In this document: in pieces, positions 8,797 to 17,493 of the stretch
How positions within the stretch are numbered: position 1 is the stretch's first letter
Layout of the letters: every line of letters begins with the position of its first letter
Source of the DNA: Botrimarina colliarenosi
Lineage (GTDB): Bacteria > Planctomycetota > Planctomycetia > Pirellulales > Lacipirellulaceae
DNA: 64,000 nucleotides
Direction of reading: 5' to 3'
Assembly: GCF_007859955.1 (NCBI RefSeq)
Contig: NZ_SJPR01000003.1
Location: 417,496 to 481,495, forward strand
Made by a program: the position numbers and the translations under genes
Notes under the pieces: generated by a model
Told to the model about the DNA's origin: nothing
The model's database searches: none
The model's input: the letters and a program-made list of their open reading frames with translations, nothing else

Positions 8797-9201
8797 ATGG
8801 CCGAACCGACCCCCGTGCAGCTTGATGAGCTGGTAAAGACCGCCGTCGCGATCCGCGAGCGGGCGTACGCGCCGTTCTCTCACTTCTACGTGGGGGCGGC
8901 GATCCTCGACGACCAGGGCCGTGTCTTCGCCGGCGTCAACGTCGAGAACAGCTCATACGGCCTGACCATCTGCGCCGAGCGGACCGCCGCGGGGGCCGCG
9001 ATCACGGCCGGCGCCAAGGAGTTCGTGGCGGTCGCCGTCGCGACCCCCGGCGCCGCGGCGCCATGCGGCGCGTGCCGGCAATTCCTCTACGAGTTAGGCC
9101 CGCAGTGCGCCGTGCTGCTGGTCGATAGCGACTCGGGCAAGGTGGTGCGAACGGCGCCGCTCGACGAGTTCCTGCCGAACGGCTTTCGGCTAGGCCGCTA
9201 G
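8797..9201 (+). CDS. cdd: Cytidine deaminase
   Basis: 134 aa, the usual length of homotetrameric cytidine deaminases. Deaminates cytidine and deoxycytidine to uridine and deoxyuridine. Zinc and proton-shuttle residues are visible: C59-A-E61 in TICAERTAA, and C90-G-A-C93 in APCGACRQFL. The substrate-binding NVENSSYGL (residues 48-56) is intact. Last gene of the plus-strand salvage run; its product feeds the upstream pyrimidine phosphorylase. A very strong inverted repeat follows the stop codon. Confidence 0.95.
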   Translation: MAEPTPVQLDELVKTAVAIRERAYAPFSHFYVGAAILDDQGRVFAGVNVENSSYGLTICAERTAAGAAITAGAKEFVAVAVATPGAAAPCGACRQFLYELGPQCAVLLVDSDSGKVVRTAPLDEFLPNGFRLGR

Positions 9202-9219
9202 CCACGCGCCAGTTTTCAG

Positions 9220-9293
9220 GAGAGCCGGAAGCGTCAGCGCCCGGAGTGAAGCGGGAGCCAACTTCACTCCGGGCGCTCACGCTTCCGGCTCTC
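9220..9293. repeat. Intergenic inverted repeat 5 (32-bp arms)
   Basis: Arms 9220-9251 and 9262-9293 are reverse complements with one mismatch over 32 nt and only a 10-nt loop (arm begins GAGAGCCGGAAGCGTCAGCG). It lies between the convergent cdd and porin genes. It could block read-through in both directions, but there is no U-tract. Confidence 0.95.
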
Positions 9294-9313
9294 TGACTAC
9301 GACTACCGCAACG

Positions 9314-9349
9314 AAAAAACCGCGGGCCGTCACTGGGACGACCCGCGGT
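9314..9349 (-). terminator. Rho-independent terminator of the porin gene
   Basis: On the minus strand a GC-rich hairpin (ACCGCGGG ... CCCGCGGT) is followed directly by TTTTTT (plus-strand A-run 9314-9319). It lies about 50 bp after the porin stop codon. This is the clearest canonical intrinsic terminator in the window. Confidence 0.85.
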
Positions 9350-9400
9350 GTGATCCGACGCTTGCCAACTCTTACTTTACAGTCCGCATCCGCTTCCCGA

Positions 9401-10804
9401 TCAGAAGGTGAAGATCACGTCCATGCCGAACTTGGCGCTGTTGAACTCTTCGGCGTTGGCGAAGCCGACGTTGTTGGCGGCGGCGTCGCTGGCGGTCCAG
9501 TCGTAGCGGATCTCCGGACGAATCACCACGTTGGCGTGCGGCCGGTAGTTGAGGCCGTAGGTCATCTCCTGGTAGGAGAAGCCGTCGGTCTTCCACCACT
9601 CGAGGCGGGCGCCGGCGCCCCAGCAGTCGTTCATCGTGTAGAACAAGTACTGGTTGATGCCGACCTGATCGTTCGCCCCGATGGCGCCGTTCTGGCTGTC
9701 GATGCTCACCAAGTCGCTCTGGAAGACGTAGTTCAGCTTGTCCGACAGGGCGAAGTCAACCACGATCGAGTGGCTGTAGCTGTCCGAGACCGCGTTGGCG
9801 GCGCCGGTCGACCGCTTGCCGAAGTTGCCGGCGGTCGTGATGTAGGTGAAGGCGACGTCGTCGGTCAGGTTCGTGCTGAAACCGCCGAGGAAGTTGCTGC
9901 CACCGTTGAAGTCATCGAAGCCCGTGTCCCAGCCCGCGGTCCAACCGGCGTACACCTCGAGGTTGTCGAAGCCGCTGTACGTCGCGATGGCGCCGGTGTG
10001 AGTGAACGGCTCGCTGTTGAACATCGTGTAGGCGTGGCTGTAGAAGAAGTTATCCGGAGCGGTAACGACTTCGTAACCAACCAGCGTGAAGAAGTGGCCG
10101 AACTTGACCGACCAGTCGCTCCACGCCACCTCGCCGTACAGCTGCGGCATGGCCCAGCCGTATCCGCCGCCACGGTCCCAGCCGTTCAGGTAATCCCACT
10201 CGCCGGCGTCGTTGCCGAACGCCTGCGTCTTGACGGCGTCGGTGCCGTACATGATGTCGGCGCGGAAGCCCCAGTCGACGCCACAGCAGGGCGCCTCGGC
10301 GACCTTCTCGGCGTAGAACCACTGCTGGTGCAGGTTCAGGCGACCCGGGTGGTCGTTGAACGCGAAGGCGTCGTTGTCGTCCCGCGAGAACCGGGTGTTC
10401 TGCGTGTGGAAGCCCACTTGGGTCCAACCGCCGAACGTGATCGGGCTGCAGCCGCACGGGTCGAGGTGGCCCTGGAGGGTCCACGGATCGCCCAGGCAGC
10501 AATCGCCGAACAGGCTGCACGCCGAGCCACAGCCACACGCGTCGCCGCAGCAGCCGTCGCCACACGCATCGCCACAGCAGCCGCCGGCGTCGCAGCAACC
10601 GTCGGCACAGCCGTCATCACAACCGCAGCCGGGCTCGCAGCCACAGCTCGGGTCCGCACAACCGCACGACGGCTCGTCGCAGCAGGCGGGCGTCTCACAA
10701 CAAATCAACTGGTAGTCGAACGCCGACTGAATCGCCGTTTCGGCAGACGCGGTCGCGCCACCGAAGGCGACCAGAGCAACGCCCATGGTCCATCGCAGAG
10801 TCAT
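9401..10804 (-). CDS. Outer-membrane beta-barrel porin with Cys-rich N-terminal segment
   Basis: 467 aa. Signal peptide (TMGVALVAFGGATASAE) followed by an unusual segment of roughly 85 residues packed with Cys, Gly and Asp (repeats such as CGCADPSCGCEPGCGCDD), then a barrel of alternating aromatic strands. It opens with FGGWTQVGFHTQNTRFS and ends in the terminal Phe (FGMDVIFTF) typical of outer-membrane proteins. The barrel resembles the BBP2 / OmpL-like porin family seen in planctomycetes. Start 10804 is chosen over ATG 10810 because AAGGAG lies 9 nt before it. Monocistronic, with its own terminator. The Cys-rich part might bind metal or form a disulphide network; that is inference. Confidence 0.82.
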   Translation of the reverse strand: MTLRWTMGVALVAFGGATASAETAIQSAFDYQLICCETPACCDEPSCGCADPSCGCEPGCGCDDGCADGCCDAGGCCGDACGDGCCGDACGCGSACSLFGDCCLGDPWTLQGHLDPCGCSPITFGGWTQVGFHTQNTRFSRDDNDAFAFNDHPGRLNLHQQWFYAEKVAEAPCCGVDWGFRADIMYGTDAVKTQAFGNDAGEWDYLNGWDRGGGYGWAMPQLYGEVAWSDWSVKFGHFFTLVGYEVVTAPDNFFYSHAYTMFNSEPFTHTGAIATYSGFDNLEVYAGWTAGWDTGFDDFNGGSNFLGGFSTNLTDDVAFTYITTAGNFGKRSTGAANAVSDSYSHSIVVDFALSDKLNYVFQSDLVSIDSQNGAIGANDQVGINQYLFYTMNDCWGAGARLEWWKTDGFSYQEMTYGLNYRPHANVVIRPEIRYDWTASDAAANNVGFANAEEFNSAKFGMDVIFTF

Positions 10805-11131
10805 TACCATCAGCTCCTTCTGGGGGGAAAGCTCGCGTCCGTTCGAGTTGGCGAGCGAACGGGAAGTGCGATCGCCCGACGACGCACCTCACGTCGCCTG
10901 GCCCGAATTGGTTCGCCTGATCGTTCGAGATATCGTCGAACCCGGGCCGCCGCATGCACGCCGAGACCGACGGCTAACCACGAAAACCGGGCAGAACGGC
11001 CCGAAGTTGAGAAGCTTTGCGGACTACGGGGAAACGCCGACCGCGCCCCCGCCAAGTCGCCCGGCCGCGCATTCGGAAAAGTCAGCCCGTCTCGCCTAGC
11101 CCCGAGGGGGAGACGCCGCTTTTGCCGTCGG
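10805..11131. other. Intergenic region upstream of the porin gene
   Basis: About 325 bp between the porin start and the end of the next minus-strand gene. It holds the porin ribosome-binding site (AAGGAG near 10814-10820, minus strand) and presumably its promoter, but no convincing -35/-10 pair was recognised. A short GGGC/GCCC hairpin near 10990-11003 has no U-run. No gene is seen. Confidence 0.6.
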
Positions 11132-11866
11132 TCAAGCCGCGGGTGGCGCCAGGCGGTAGTCAACGACCCGCCAAGCGACGCCACCGACCCGCGCCGGGCT
11201 GGCCGATCGCTCGACTTCGATCTGCAGGGTGGTTGGCTCTTGGCCGGCCCCGGCGGGGACCTTGTAGGTCTGGATCCCCTGGACCCGGCGTCCCGAAACC
11301 GAGGCCGATTCGAAGGGCCCCCGGCGCACGGGGAGTTCCCCGCCGGCGACCCGTTGCACTTCCGCCCGCTGAGTGAATTCTTCCAGCTGAGCCTGCGCCG
11401 CGGCGTCGCTCTCGTAGAAGACCTTGGCCAGCTCGGGACTAGGACGGCGGTCGGGGAACGGCTTTGTCAGTTCTAAGGCGCCGACGAGGTCGTTCTCGGC
11501 AAGCAGCTCGACGAAGCGGTCGGTGACCGCGACGGCGGACTTTTGGTGGAGCCACTTCGCCACGGGACGCTGCACCAACAGGGCGCCCAGCACCACCAGC
11601 GAGAGAGCCATCCCCGCGATGGCGAGTCCCAGGCCGCTCTGCGCCTCGGGGTCGCGTTGCACCTGGTGGGCCGCCGCCCAAGAGATGGCGACCGCCGCTA
11701 GGGGCAGGAACGCCAGCCAAGGCGTCACCAAGGACAGCAGCGACGCCAAGCCCAACACCAACCCAACCACCGCCAAAGCACTGACGGGGCGGTAGGCGAC
11801 CGCCTCATCGTCGAGCGTGTCCGACAAGCCGATTTGCCGAGCGTCCGTTTCGAGCCGATCGTCCAT
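11132..11866 (-). CDS. Membrane protein with DUF4190-like N-terminal region
   Basis: 244 aa. A short acidic N-terminus is followed by two close hydrophobic stretches (VSALAVVGLVLGLASLLSLV and LAFLPLAAVAISWAAAH), then a third (GLGLAIAGMALSLVVLGALL) ending near residue 100. The pattern A-V-V-G-L-V-L-G-L resembles the DUF4190 membrane domain. The remaining half is soluble and mostly outside the membrane, with no catalytic motif. Upstream on the same strand lie a CvpA-like gene and two secretion-ATPase-type genes, so it may belong to that transcription unit. Function unknown. Confidence 0.65.
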   Translation of the reverse strand: MDDRLETDARQIGLSDTLDDEAVAYRPVSALAVVGLVLGLASLLSLVTPWLAFLPLAAVAISWAAAHQVQRDPEAQSGLGLAIAGMALSLVVLGALLVQRPVAKWLHQKSAVAVTDRFVELLAENDLVGALELTKPFPDRRPSPELAKVFYESDAAAQAQLEEFTQRAEVQRVAGGELPVRRGPFESASVSGRRVQGIQTYKVPAGAGQEPTTLQIEVERSASPARVGGVAWRVVDYRLAPPAA

Positions 11867-11928
11867 GCCGGTCGTCTGCTGCGGTTAAGGGGAGTCGTGG
11901 TCTAACGAAAGCGGGAAGGGTCAGCCGC

Positions 11929-12546
11929 TCAGCTGCGCTTAACGATGCCCGTGTCCATCGCTTGGTTCGTCTGGCGGTGCTTGCCGTGCTGTGAGACGAA
12001 GATCTCGGGGCTGAAGCCGGCGCCGCCCAACGCGTCGGGCGACAGGACCGACTCGCACAGCCGCAGCCAGGCGACCGTCGGCGCCATCGGGGCGAACTTG
12101 TCGTCGATATTCTTCTTCGCCTCGTCGGGTGAGACGCCGAACTCGTAAGCGCTGCCGAACAGATCGTAGCCGAGGGGGGCGGCATGGAACGTCGCCATCG
12201 CGAAGCAAACCATGACGTAGGCGGTGAAGGCCCCGATCGCGGCGCCACCGAAGTTGTCGACTTGTTCGGGGAAATTGACCCGGTTCTTCGACAGCCGGGC
12301 GGCGATCTCCTTCAGCACCCCGGTGACAATCGCGAAAGTAAGCCATAGCACGAAAAAGTCGAGCAGGTAGGTGTACGATCCGCCCGTCTTCTCGTCGATG
12401 AGAATCGTGAGCGGCTGATGCACTCCAAAGGCGGTGATCCCGCCGATGACGATCGCGATCAGCGAAATCAGGTTACTCCAGACCCCGTGCTGCACCATCA
12501 TCGCGAGGGTGGCGAAGAAAACGATGCCGGCGATCGTGTAGAACAT
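11929..12546 (-). CDS. CvpA-like inner-membrane protein
   Basis: 205 aa with four predicted membrane segments: IAGIVFFATLAMMVQ, LISLIAIVIGGITAFG, TYLLDFFVLWLTFAIVTGVL and GAAIGAFTAYVMVCFAMATF. The order and the loop 'VDNFGGAAIGAFTAYVMVC' resemble CvpA / colicin V production proteins (typically 160-200 aa). The C-terminal 70 residues are polar and planctomycete-like. It lies about 45 bp downstream of the GspE-like gene on the same strand. CvpA roles in envelope homeostasis are known only loosely, so function here is a family-level guess. Confidence 0.65.
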   Translation of the reverse strand: MFYTIAGIVFFATLAMMVQHGVWSNLISLIAIVIGGITAFGVHQPLTILIDEKTGGSYTYLLDFFVLWLTFAIVTGVLKEIAARLSKNRVNFPEQVDNFGGAAIGAFTAYVMVCFAMATFHAAPLGYDLFGSAYEFGVSPDEAKKNIDDKFAPMAPTVAWLRLCESVLSPDALGGAGFSPEIFVSQHGKHRQTNQAMDTGIVKRS

Positions 12547-12591
12547 AAAAAGCAGCCTGAAACGATAGCGAGTGGAAGGGGGGAGAGAGCG

Positions 12592-14529
12592 TTAGCCTTG
12601 CAGGACGCGTTGGAGCTCTTGCAGCGAGGTGGCGCCCTTGGCCACGAGCAGGATGCCCTCTTCTTGCAGGGTGCGCATCCCCGCGGCGCGGGCCGCCTTG
12701 CGGAGGACGTCGATCTTCGGTTCTTTCATCAGCTTCTGCCGGAACTGGTCGTCGGGTTCCAGCAACTCGAAGATGGCGGTGCGCCCCTTGAAGCCGAGCC
12801 CCGAGCAGACCTTACACGGCTTGTCGATCTCCTCGCCCTTGGGCGTGCGGTAGAACTTGGCCACCTTGCCCGCGGGGATGCCGAGCTTCTTCAGCAGGGC
12901 GGGGGTCGCCTCGTACTCGACCCGGCAGGCGGTGCAGAGCTTGCGGATCAACCGTGTGTTGAGCACGCCGATCACGCCTTGCGCGAACTCTTTGTGAGGC
13001 GTCTTCTTCTTGAGCATCCGCAGGCACGCCTCGGCGGCGTCCTGGGCGTGGCAGGTCGTGACGACGAGCCGGTCGAGCTCGACCTCGTCCATCATCAGCT
13101 TGGCGGTGTCGACATCGACGAAATCACGGACCACCCAGACGTTGGGATACTTGCGCGATAAGCTCGGGATTAGCTTCGCGGGCGACTCCCCCTTCGCGGC
13201 GTCGTAGAAGTTTTGCGGGATGTTCTCGATGTCGGCCTGCGGGTCGGAGACTTCCTCGACGGACATGAAGTCGCGCATCAGCCGGTCGGTATCGAGCAGC
13301 GACACATCGACGGACGTGGTGAGCCCTCCCTCGGGCATCGCCGAGAAGACGATGACGCCCCGTTCGCTGTTCATGATCCGCAGCCACTGCTCGCGGAGCT
13401 TCTCTCGCATGCCGAGCTGCTCGAGCGTCGAGAAGCCCGACTGGCTGGTCCCGCCACGGAGCGAGACGACGACGCGTTCGCCGGTCTTGACGCCTTGGCT
13501 CGTGACTTCGCAGGTGTACTTCTTCTTGCCGAAGCCGGCGCCGAACTCGCCGTCTTGCTTCTTACGCCGTTCGCTGACGTTGAGGTTCGCCAGCTGCTTC
13601 ATCACCGCGAGCATGACGTCGCCCGACTCGCGGTCGCGGGCTTCGCCCTCGTGCCAGACGCCGTCGATCATGTGGCGGGTGCTGACCACCTCCGCCGAGT
13701 AGTCCATCAGCACGCGGTTCGAGCCGCGGATGACCATGTCGGCGACCAACTCCTTCACGTGGACGTAGCCGGGCGACTGGCGGGCGGTGAGCAGGTTGGC
13801 TTGATCGGTCCGCTCGTCGCCGCCGCGGGCGATGAGGTCGACGTCGGGGCCACGGAGGTAGTCGGCCTTCTTCTCCGAGCCGATCTTTAGCCCGACCAAG
13901 TTGCCCACCTCGGAGAGCTGGTAGCGGAACCAGCTGCCGGTAAAGACGGTCTGGTGCGGCTCGACCGACTTGTTGTGGTGCACCGCGTAAGCGACGAACG
14001 GCACGAGCCACGCCAGTGACAACAGCACGACGCCGATCACGTAGTTCGGGATCAGCAGCATCACGAGGAAAGCGATGACAAACGGGGCCACCATCGCCGC
14101 GTTCCAGCCATTGAAGCCGAGACTGAAGATCTGGGCGTCGCGGTTGACCCAGTCGGCGGAGCGGACCCAGACCCAGAAGAGCAAGACGACCGGGAGCAGC
14201 TTGATCCACGAGACCGAAGGCTCGCTCTGGCGGTAGATCGAATGCTCGTCGTCCCACTCGTCGATGCCCGACACGGCGGCGGGCGCCGCTTCTCCCTCGG
14301 CGGCCTCGTTGGCGGCGGGGTCGGCTGCCGGCTCGGCGGGGGACTCGGCGGCCCGGTTGTTGCGGTTGTTGCCGCCGCCGGCCATCTCGTTCTGGATGTT
14401 CTGGGTCTCGAGGACCTCGCCGAGACCGATCTGCGCCGCCGCGTCGCCAATCGGCAGCGAAAGAAGTAACGCGGTGGCGATCGCCACCGCGCAGCACGGA
14501 CGAGTCATCCGGATCATTCCCACTGCCAT
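12592..14529 (-). CDS. Membrane-anchored GspE/PilB-like protein with degenerate ATPase motifs
   Basis: 645 aa. Signal-like leader (CCAVAIATALLLSLPIGDAAA), an Ala/Glu/Asn-rich linker, membrane segments near residues 111-122 and 145-182, then a type II/IV secretion ATPase core. The Zn-binding pairs C532-TA-C535 and C572-KV-C575 and the C-terminal GRTAIFELLEPDD are typical of GspE/PilB. The P-loop position (about 397-405) reads AMPEGGLTT, lacking the GxGK-T/S lysine. The Asp-box and Walker B regions (VEEVSDPQADIE; RKYPNVWVVRDFVD) are also lost, while the His-box remnant VVTTCHAQDA remains. It is therefore likely a pseudo-ATPase. An intact PilT-like gene lies 31 bp upstream. Start at 14529 avoids a longer overlapping frame and keeps the leader. 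Confidence 0.8.
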   Translation of the reverse strand: MAVGMIRMTRPCCAVAIATALLLSLPIGDAAAQIGLGEVLETQNIQNEMAGGGNNRNNRAAESPAEPAADPAANEAAEGEAAPAAVSGIDEWDDEHSIYRQSEPSVSWIKLLPVVLLFWVWVRSADWVNRDAQIFSLGFNGWNAAMVAPFVIAFLVMLLIPNYVIGVVLLSLAWLVPFVAYAVHHNKSVEPHQTVFTGSWFRYQLSEVGNLVGLKIGSEKKADYLRGPDVDLIARGGDERTDQANLLTARQSPGYVHVKELVADMVIRGSNRVLMDYSAEVVSTRHMIDGVWHEGEARDRESGDVMLAVMKQLANLNVSERRKKQDGEFGAGFGKKKYTCEVTSQGVKTGERVVVSLRGGTSQSGFSTLEQLGMREKLREQWLRIMNSERGVIVFSAMPEGGLTTSVDVSLLDTDRLMRDFMSVEEVSDPQADIENIPQNFYDAAKGESPAKLIPSLSRKYPNVWVVRDFVDVDTAKLMMDEVELDRLVVTTCHAQDAAEACLRMLKKKTPHKEFAQGVIGVLNTRLIRKLCTACRVEYEATPALLKKLGIPAGKVAKFYRTPKGEEIDKPCKVCSGLGFKGRTAIFELLEPDDQFRQKLMKEPKIDVLRKAARAAGMRTLQEEGILLVAKGATSLQELQRVLQG

Positions 14530-14560
14530 CAACGCCGTTGCCTTTTCTGAGTATGCCGCT

Positions 14561-15709
14561 TCAAAGAATGCCGCCCTGAGAGACGTCGATGCCCTTGAGG
14601 GCCATCTTGAGGGCTTCGCGGTTGGGGGCGACTTCCATCGCTGTCTCACGGTCGATCAGTTCCTTGTCCACCAGGCCCTTGAGGCTCTGGGTAAAGTCCT
14701 GCATGCCGTCCTCGGCGCCGATCCGGATCGCATCGCCGAGCTTCTCGTCTTCCTCTTCGAGGATCAGTTTGCGGATCATCGGCGTGAAGTTCATGATCTC
14801 GACCGTCGGCACCCGCGACACGCCCGGCTTGATGCTCTTGAGCAGCTTCTGGGCGACGATTCCCTTCATGTTGAAGGCGATCGCGCTGCGGAGCGCGGGG
14901 TGCATCTCTTGCGGGAAGAGGTCGAGGATACGGCCGATCGTCGAGGGAGCGCTCGACGCGTGGATCGTCCCGAACACCAAGTGACCCGTTTCGGCGGCGT
15001 GAATCGCCGTCATGAAGGTCTCTTTGTCACGCATCTCGCCGACGAGGATGATATCCGGGTCCTCGCGGACCGCGTGCTTCATACCGACCTCGAAGTCGAT
15101 GACATCGAAGCCGATCTCACGCTGGTTGATCAGACACTTCTCCTCGGTGAAGACGAACTCAATCGGGTCTTCGAGCGTGAGGATGTGCTTGCGGTAGTTG
15201 GCGTTGATCCAGTTGAGCATCGAGCCGATCGTGGTCGACTTGCCCGAGCCCGTGACGCCCGCCAGGAGGATCATGCCCTGGTCGTAGGTGCAGAGGTCCT
15301 TCATCGTAGGGGGGAGATAGAGCCCCTCGAAGTCCGGGATGTGGGCGTTCACACGCCGCGCCACCAAGCCCATGTGGCCCAGCTGCTGGAGCAGGTTCAC
15401 ACGGAACCGCCAAGTGGTGTCGTCGACCTTCACCATGTGGGCGAAGTCGGCGCCGCCGTCGCGTTCGAAGATCTTGCGGTTACGGTCGTTCATCAGCGGC
15501 ACGAGGAGGCTGACCATCTCCTCGTCGCTGATCGGTCCGCGTTGCAGCTCGCGGATGGTGCCGCCGACCCGGACCATCGGGGGATTGCCAACCTTCAGGT
15601 GGAGGTCGCTCGCCTCGTACTTGACGCAGGCGCGGAAGAGCTTGTTGACCTCCAACTCGGTGTTGATCGGCATGAAGCCGCTTTTTACAGCGTCGGCGAC
15701 GATCGACAT
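14561..15709 (-). CDS. pilT: PilT-like type IV pilus / secretion ATPase
   Basis: 382 aa, near the family norm of 340-400. Core motifs are intact: Walker A GVTGSGKST, Asp box LTLEDPIEFVF, Walker B REDPDIILVGEMRD and His box AAETGHLVFGTIH. The N-terminal part carries ASDLHLKVGNPPMVRVGG, the PAS-like domain of PilT/PilU. These features predict a hexameric cytoplasmic ATPase that powers pilus retraction or pilin export. It is directly upstream of the degenerate GspE-like gene (31 bp gap), so the two are probably co-transcribed. No pilin, PilC or PilQ gene is in the window apart from DUF1559 prepilin-like proteins. The ATG at 15709 begins the recognisable domain. Confidence 0.92.
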   Translation of the reverse strand: MSIVADAVKSGFMPINTELEVNKLFRACVKYEASDLHLKVGNPPMVRVGGTIRELQRGPISDEEMVSLLVPLMNDRNRKIFERDGGADFAHMVKVDDTTWRFRVNLLQQLGHMGLVARRVNAHIPDFEGLYLPPTMKDLCTYDQGMILLAGVTGSGKSTTIGSMLNWINANYRKHILTLEDPIEFVFTEEKCLINQREIGFDVIDFEVGMKHAVREDPDIILVGEMRDKETFMTAIHAAETGHLVFGTIHASSAPSTIGRILDLFPQEMHPALRSAIAFNMKGIVAQKLLKSIKPGVSRVPTVEIMNFTPMIRKLILEEEDEKLGDAIRIGAEDGMQDFTQSLKGLVDKELIDRETAMEVAPNREALKMALKGIDVSQGGIL

Positions 15710-16092
15710 GATGTTTGCCCTCTTCGCGGGGGGGACCTTTCGGCAGCCGCCGGGGAGTTCCAGCCCCGGCCCGCCGCGGCGCGCACCCCAAGTCGGGGGG
15801 CGTCCAACGGACGGCAAGCCTGCAGTTTAACCACAAGCCGGGCGGTGTGCACCTTCCCGCCCGCCGGCGTTTCTGGCCCTCTTTCTAGGAAGAACCCCCG
15901 ACTCCCCGGGGAAGAATCCAAGTCCACCCAAGCGAACCGTCTCAGAAGGTCGATCCCCTTGGGGGCTGCACCACGCCTTCCGCGGGTCGCCGTCTAGTTT
16001 GACCCGCCGGTAAAACCGGCGCAAACTCAATACTCCCCCCCGGCACGCCCCGGCGCAGCCGATCCGTCTACGAGCCCTCTTCGAGCCGTCTC
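15710..16092. other. Divergent intergenic region (pilT-like / propeller protein)
   Basis: About 380 bp between divergently transcribed genes, so promoters for both should lie here. A 17-nt perfect palindrome core at 16005-16021 (CGCCGGTAAAACCGGCG) follows TTGACC at 15999-16004 and could be an operator, but no matching -10 at standard spacing was found. No coding sequence is evident. Confidence 0.5.
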
Positions 16093-17376
16093 ATGAGCCG
16101 CACCGCTGTTTCCGCCCTCCTTGCCGGGCTCATGGTCCTGTTCACGGGGCTGATGGTCTTGGCCCAAGCCGGCCTCGCCACCGCCGCGCCGATGAACTTC
16201 TATTTTGTCGGGCCCGAGCTTTACCCCGACAGTTACAGCGTGGGCGGCAATTTTGGAGCCACCGTCGATACCGACGGGGCGACCGCCATCGTGGGCTCAC
16301 GGGCCGGCGGCGCCGGCCTCGGATCGGGCTCCGCTTTCTTGTACGACGCGGCGTCCGCCTCGTCGCTCTACAAACTCGCTCCCGATGACGGCCTCGCCGG
16401 AGATCGGTTTGGCGACGCGGTCGCCGTCGCCGGCGCCTACGCCCTTGTTGGAGCGAATGGCTCGCTGGTGGGGAACGGCGCCGGCTCGGCCTATGTGTTC
16501 GATGTCGCCACGGGCGTCCAGTCTTGGAAACTGACCGCCGACGACGGCGCGTCGGGCGACAGCTTTGGCGACGCCGTCGATTTGGCGGGCAGCTTGGCCC
16601 TCGTGGGCGCCCCGCTTAGCGACGCGATGGGTATCAACAGCGGCGCGGCGTACGTCTTCGATGTCACGACCGGGACGCAATCGCAGAAGCTTGTCGCCGA
16701 CGACATCGGGGATTTCAGCCAGTTTGGCTATTCCGTTTCGCTCGATGGGACGACCGCCCTGATTGGCTCGCGTATCGACGACGGCGACCCGCTGGGAACC
16801 GGCGCCGCTTACCTGTTCAACGCGACGACCGGCGACCAACTGCAGAAATTGACGCCGCCCGTCGCCACCACGGGCGATCGTTTCGGCGAAGCGGTCGCGC
16901 TGGAGGCGGGGATGGCGCTTGTCGGCGCCGCACGTGGCGGTGGCGGCCCGGGCGCCGCCTATCTGTACGACGCCGCCACGGGCGGCCTTCTACAGGAGTT
17001 CGTGCCGAGCGACGGCGCCTTTGGATTTAACTTCGGCGTCTCGGTCGCGTTGTGGGACGACATCGCCCTAATTGGCGCCAGTGGCGCTATCGTTGATGGG
17101 GTGGTGACGGGCGCGGTCTACGCGTTCGACACGGCGAGCGGCCAAGAGCTCGGCCGATTTGTCGATGCCTTCGGAGCCGCGGGTGACAATCTTGGCGTGG
17201 CGGTCGCTTACCAAGGCGGCAAGGCGGCCTTCGGGACATCGTTCTACAGCTTCTACGAACTCCGCGCCGGTACCGCCTTCCTGCTGGAGATTGGCGAGAT
17301 CCCCGAGCCTTCGAGTGCCTTGCTGATGTTAACTCTGGTCGTTGGGACCACTATGCGGACGGCACGTCACGGCTGA
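16093..17376 (+). CDS. Exported FG-GAP-like propeller protein with PEP-CTERM-like tail
   Basis: 427 aa. Signal peptide (LLAGLMVLFTGLMVLAQAGLATA) then about seven repeats of 50-55 residues with the pattern 'LxxDDGxxGDxFGxAVAxxGxxALVGA...GxAYVFDxxTG'. This is the FG-GAP / integrin-alpha-like beta-propeller repeat. The C-terminus has EIPEPSSALLML followed by a hydrophobic run and TARHG, which is a PEP-CTERM-like sorting signal processed by exosortase in many Gram-negative bacteria. Likely an exported surface or adhesion protein. It stands alone between divergent and convergent neighbours. Confidence 0.82.
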   Translation: MSRTAVSALLAGLMVLFTGLMVLAQAGLATAAPMNFYFVGPELYPDSYSVGGNFGATVDTDGATAIVGSRAGGAGLGSGSAFLYDAASASSLYKLAPDDGLAGDRFGDAVAVAGAYALVGANGSLVGNGAGSAYVFDVATGVQSWKLTADDGASGDSFGDAVDLAGSLALVGAPLSDAMGINSGAAYVFDVTTGTQSQKLVADDIGDFSQFGYSVSLDGTTALIGSRIDDGDPLGTGAAYLFNATTGDQLQKLTPPVATTGDRFGEAVALEAGMALVGAARGGGGPGAAYLYDAATGGLLQEFVPSDGAFGFNFGVSVALWDDIALIGASGAIVDGVVTGAVYAFDTASGQELGRFVDAFGAAGDNLGVAVAYQGGKAAFGTSFYSFYELRAGTAFLLEIGEIPEPSSALLMLTLVVGTTMRTARHG

Positions 17377-17493
17377 ACTCGCGTCGTGGGCTCGCTTTCG
17401 ACGTTGGTGGTTGAGCAACGTAAGCCGTCGGTGCTAGCCGCGGGTGGCGTCACGACAGCGCCGACCGCATGAGACCGGTCCGTACAGCGAACT

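Noticed and set aside
9220-9293. Rho-independent terminator for cdd
   Set aside because: The stem is very strong but no T-tract follows on the plus strand; treated as a member of the hairpin repeat set.
9350-11476. Very long open frame on the plus strand opposite the porin and neighbouring gene
   Set aside because: Low-complexity Arg/Ala/Val-rich translation typical of antisense frames in GC-rich genes; the minus strand has a porin with signal peptide, ribosome-binding site and terminator.
14264-15997. Long plus-strand open frame opposite the PilT-like and GspE-like genes
   Set aside because: Antisense shadow: the translation has no domain, while the minus-strand frames carry complete Walker and His-box motifs.
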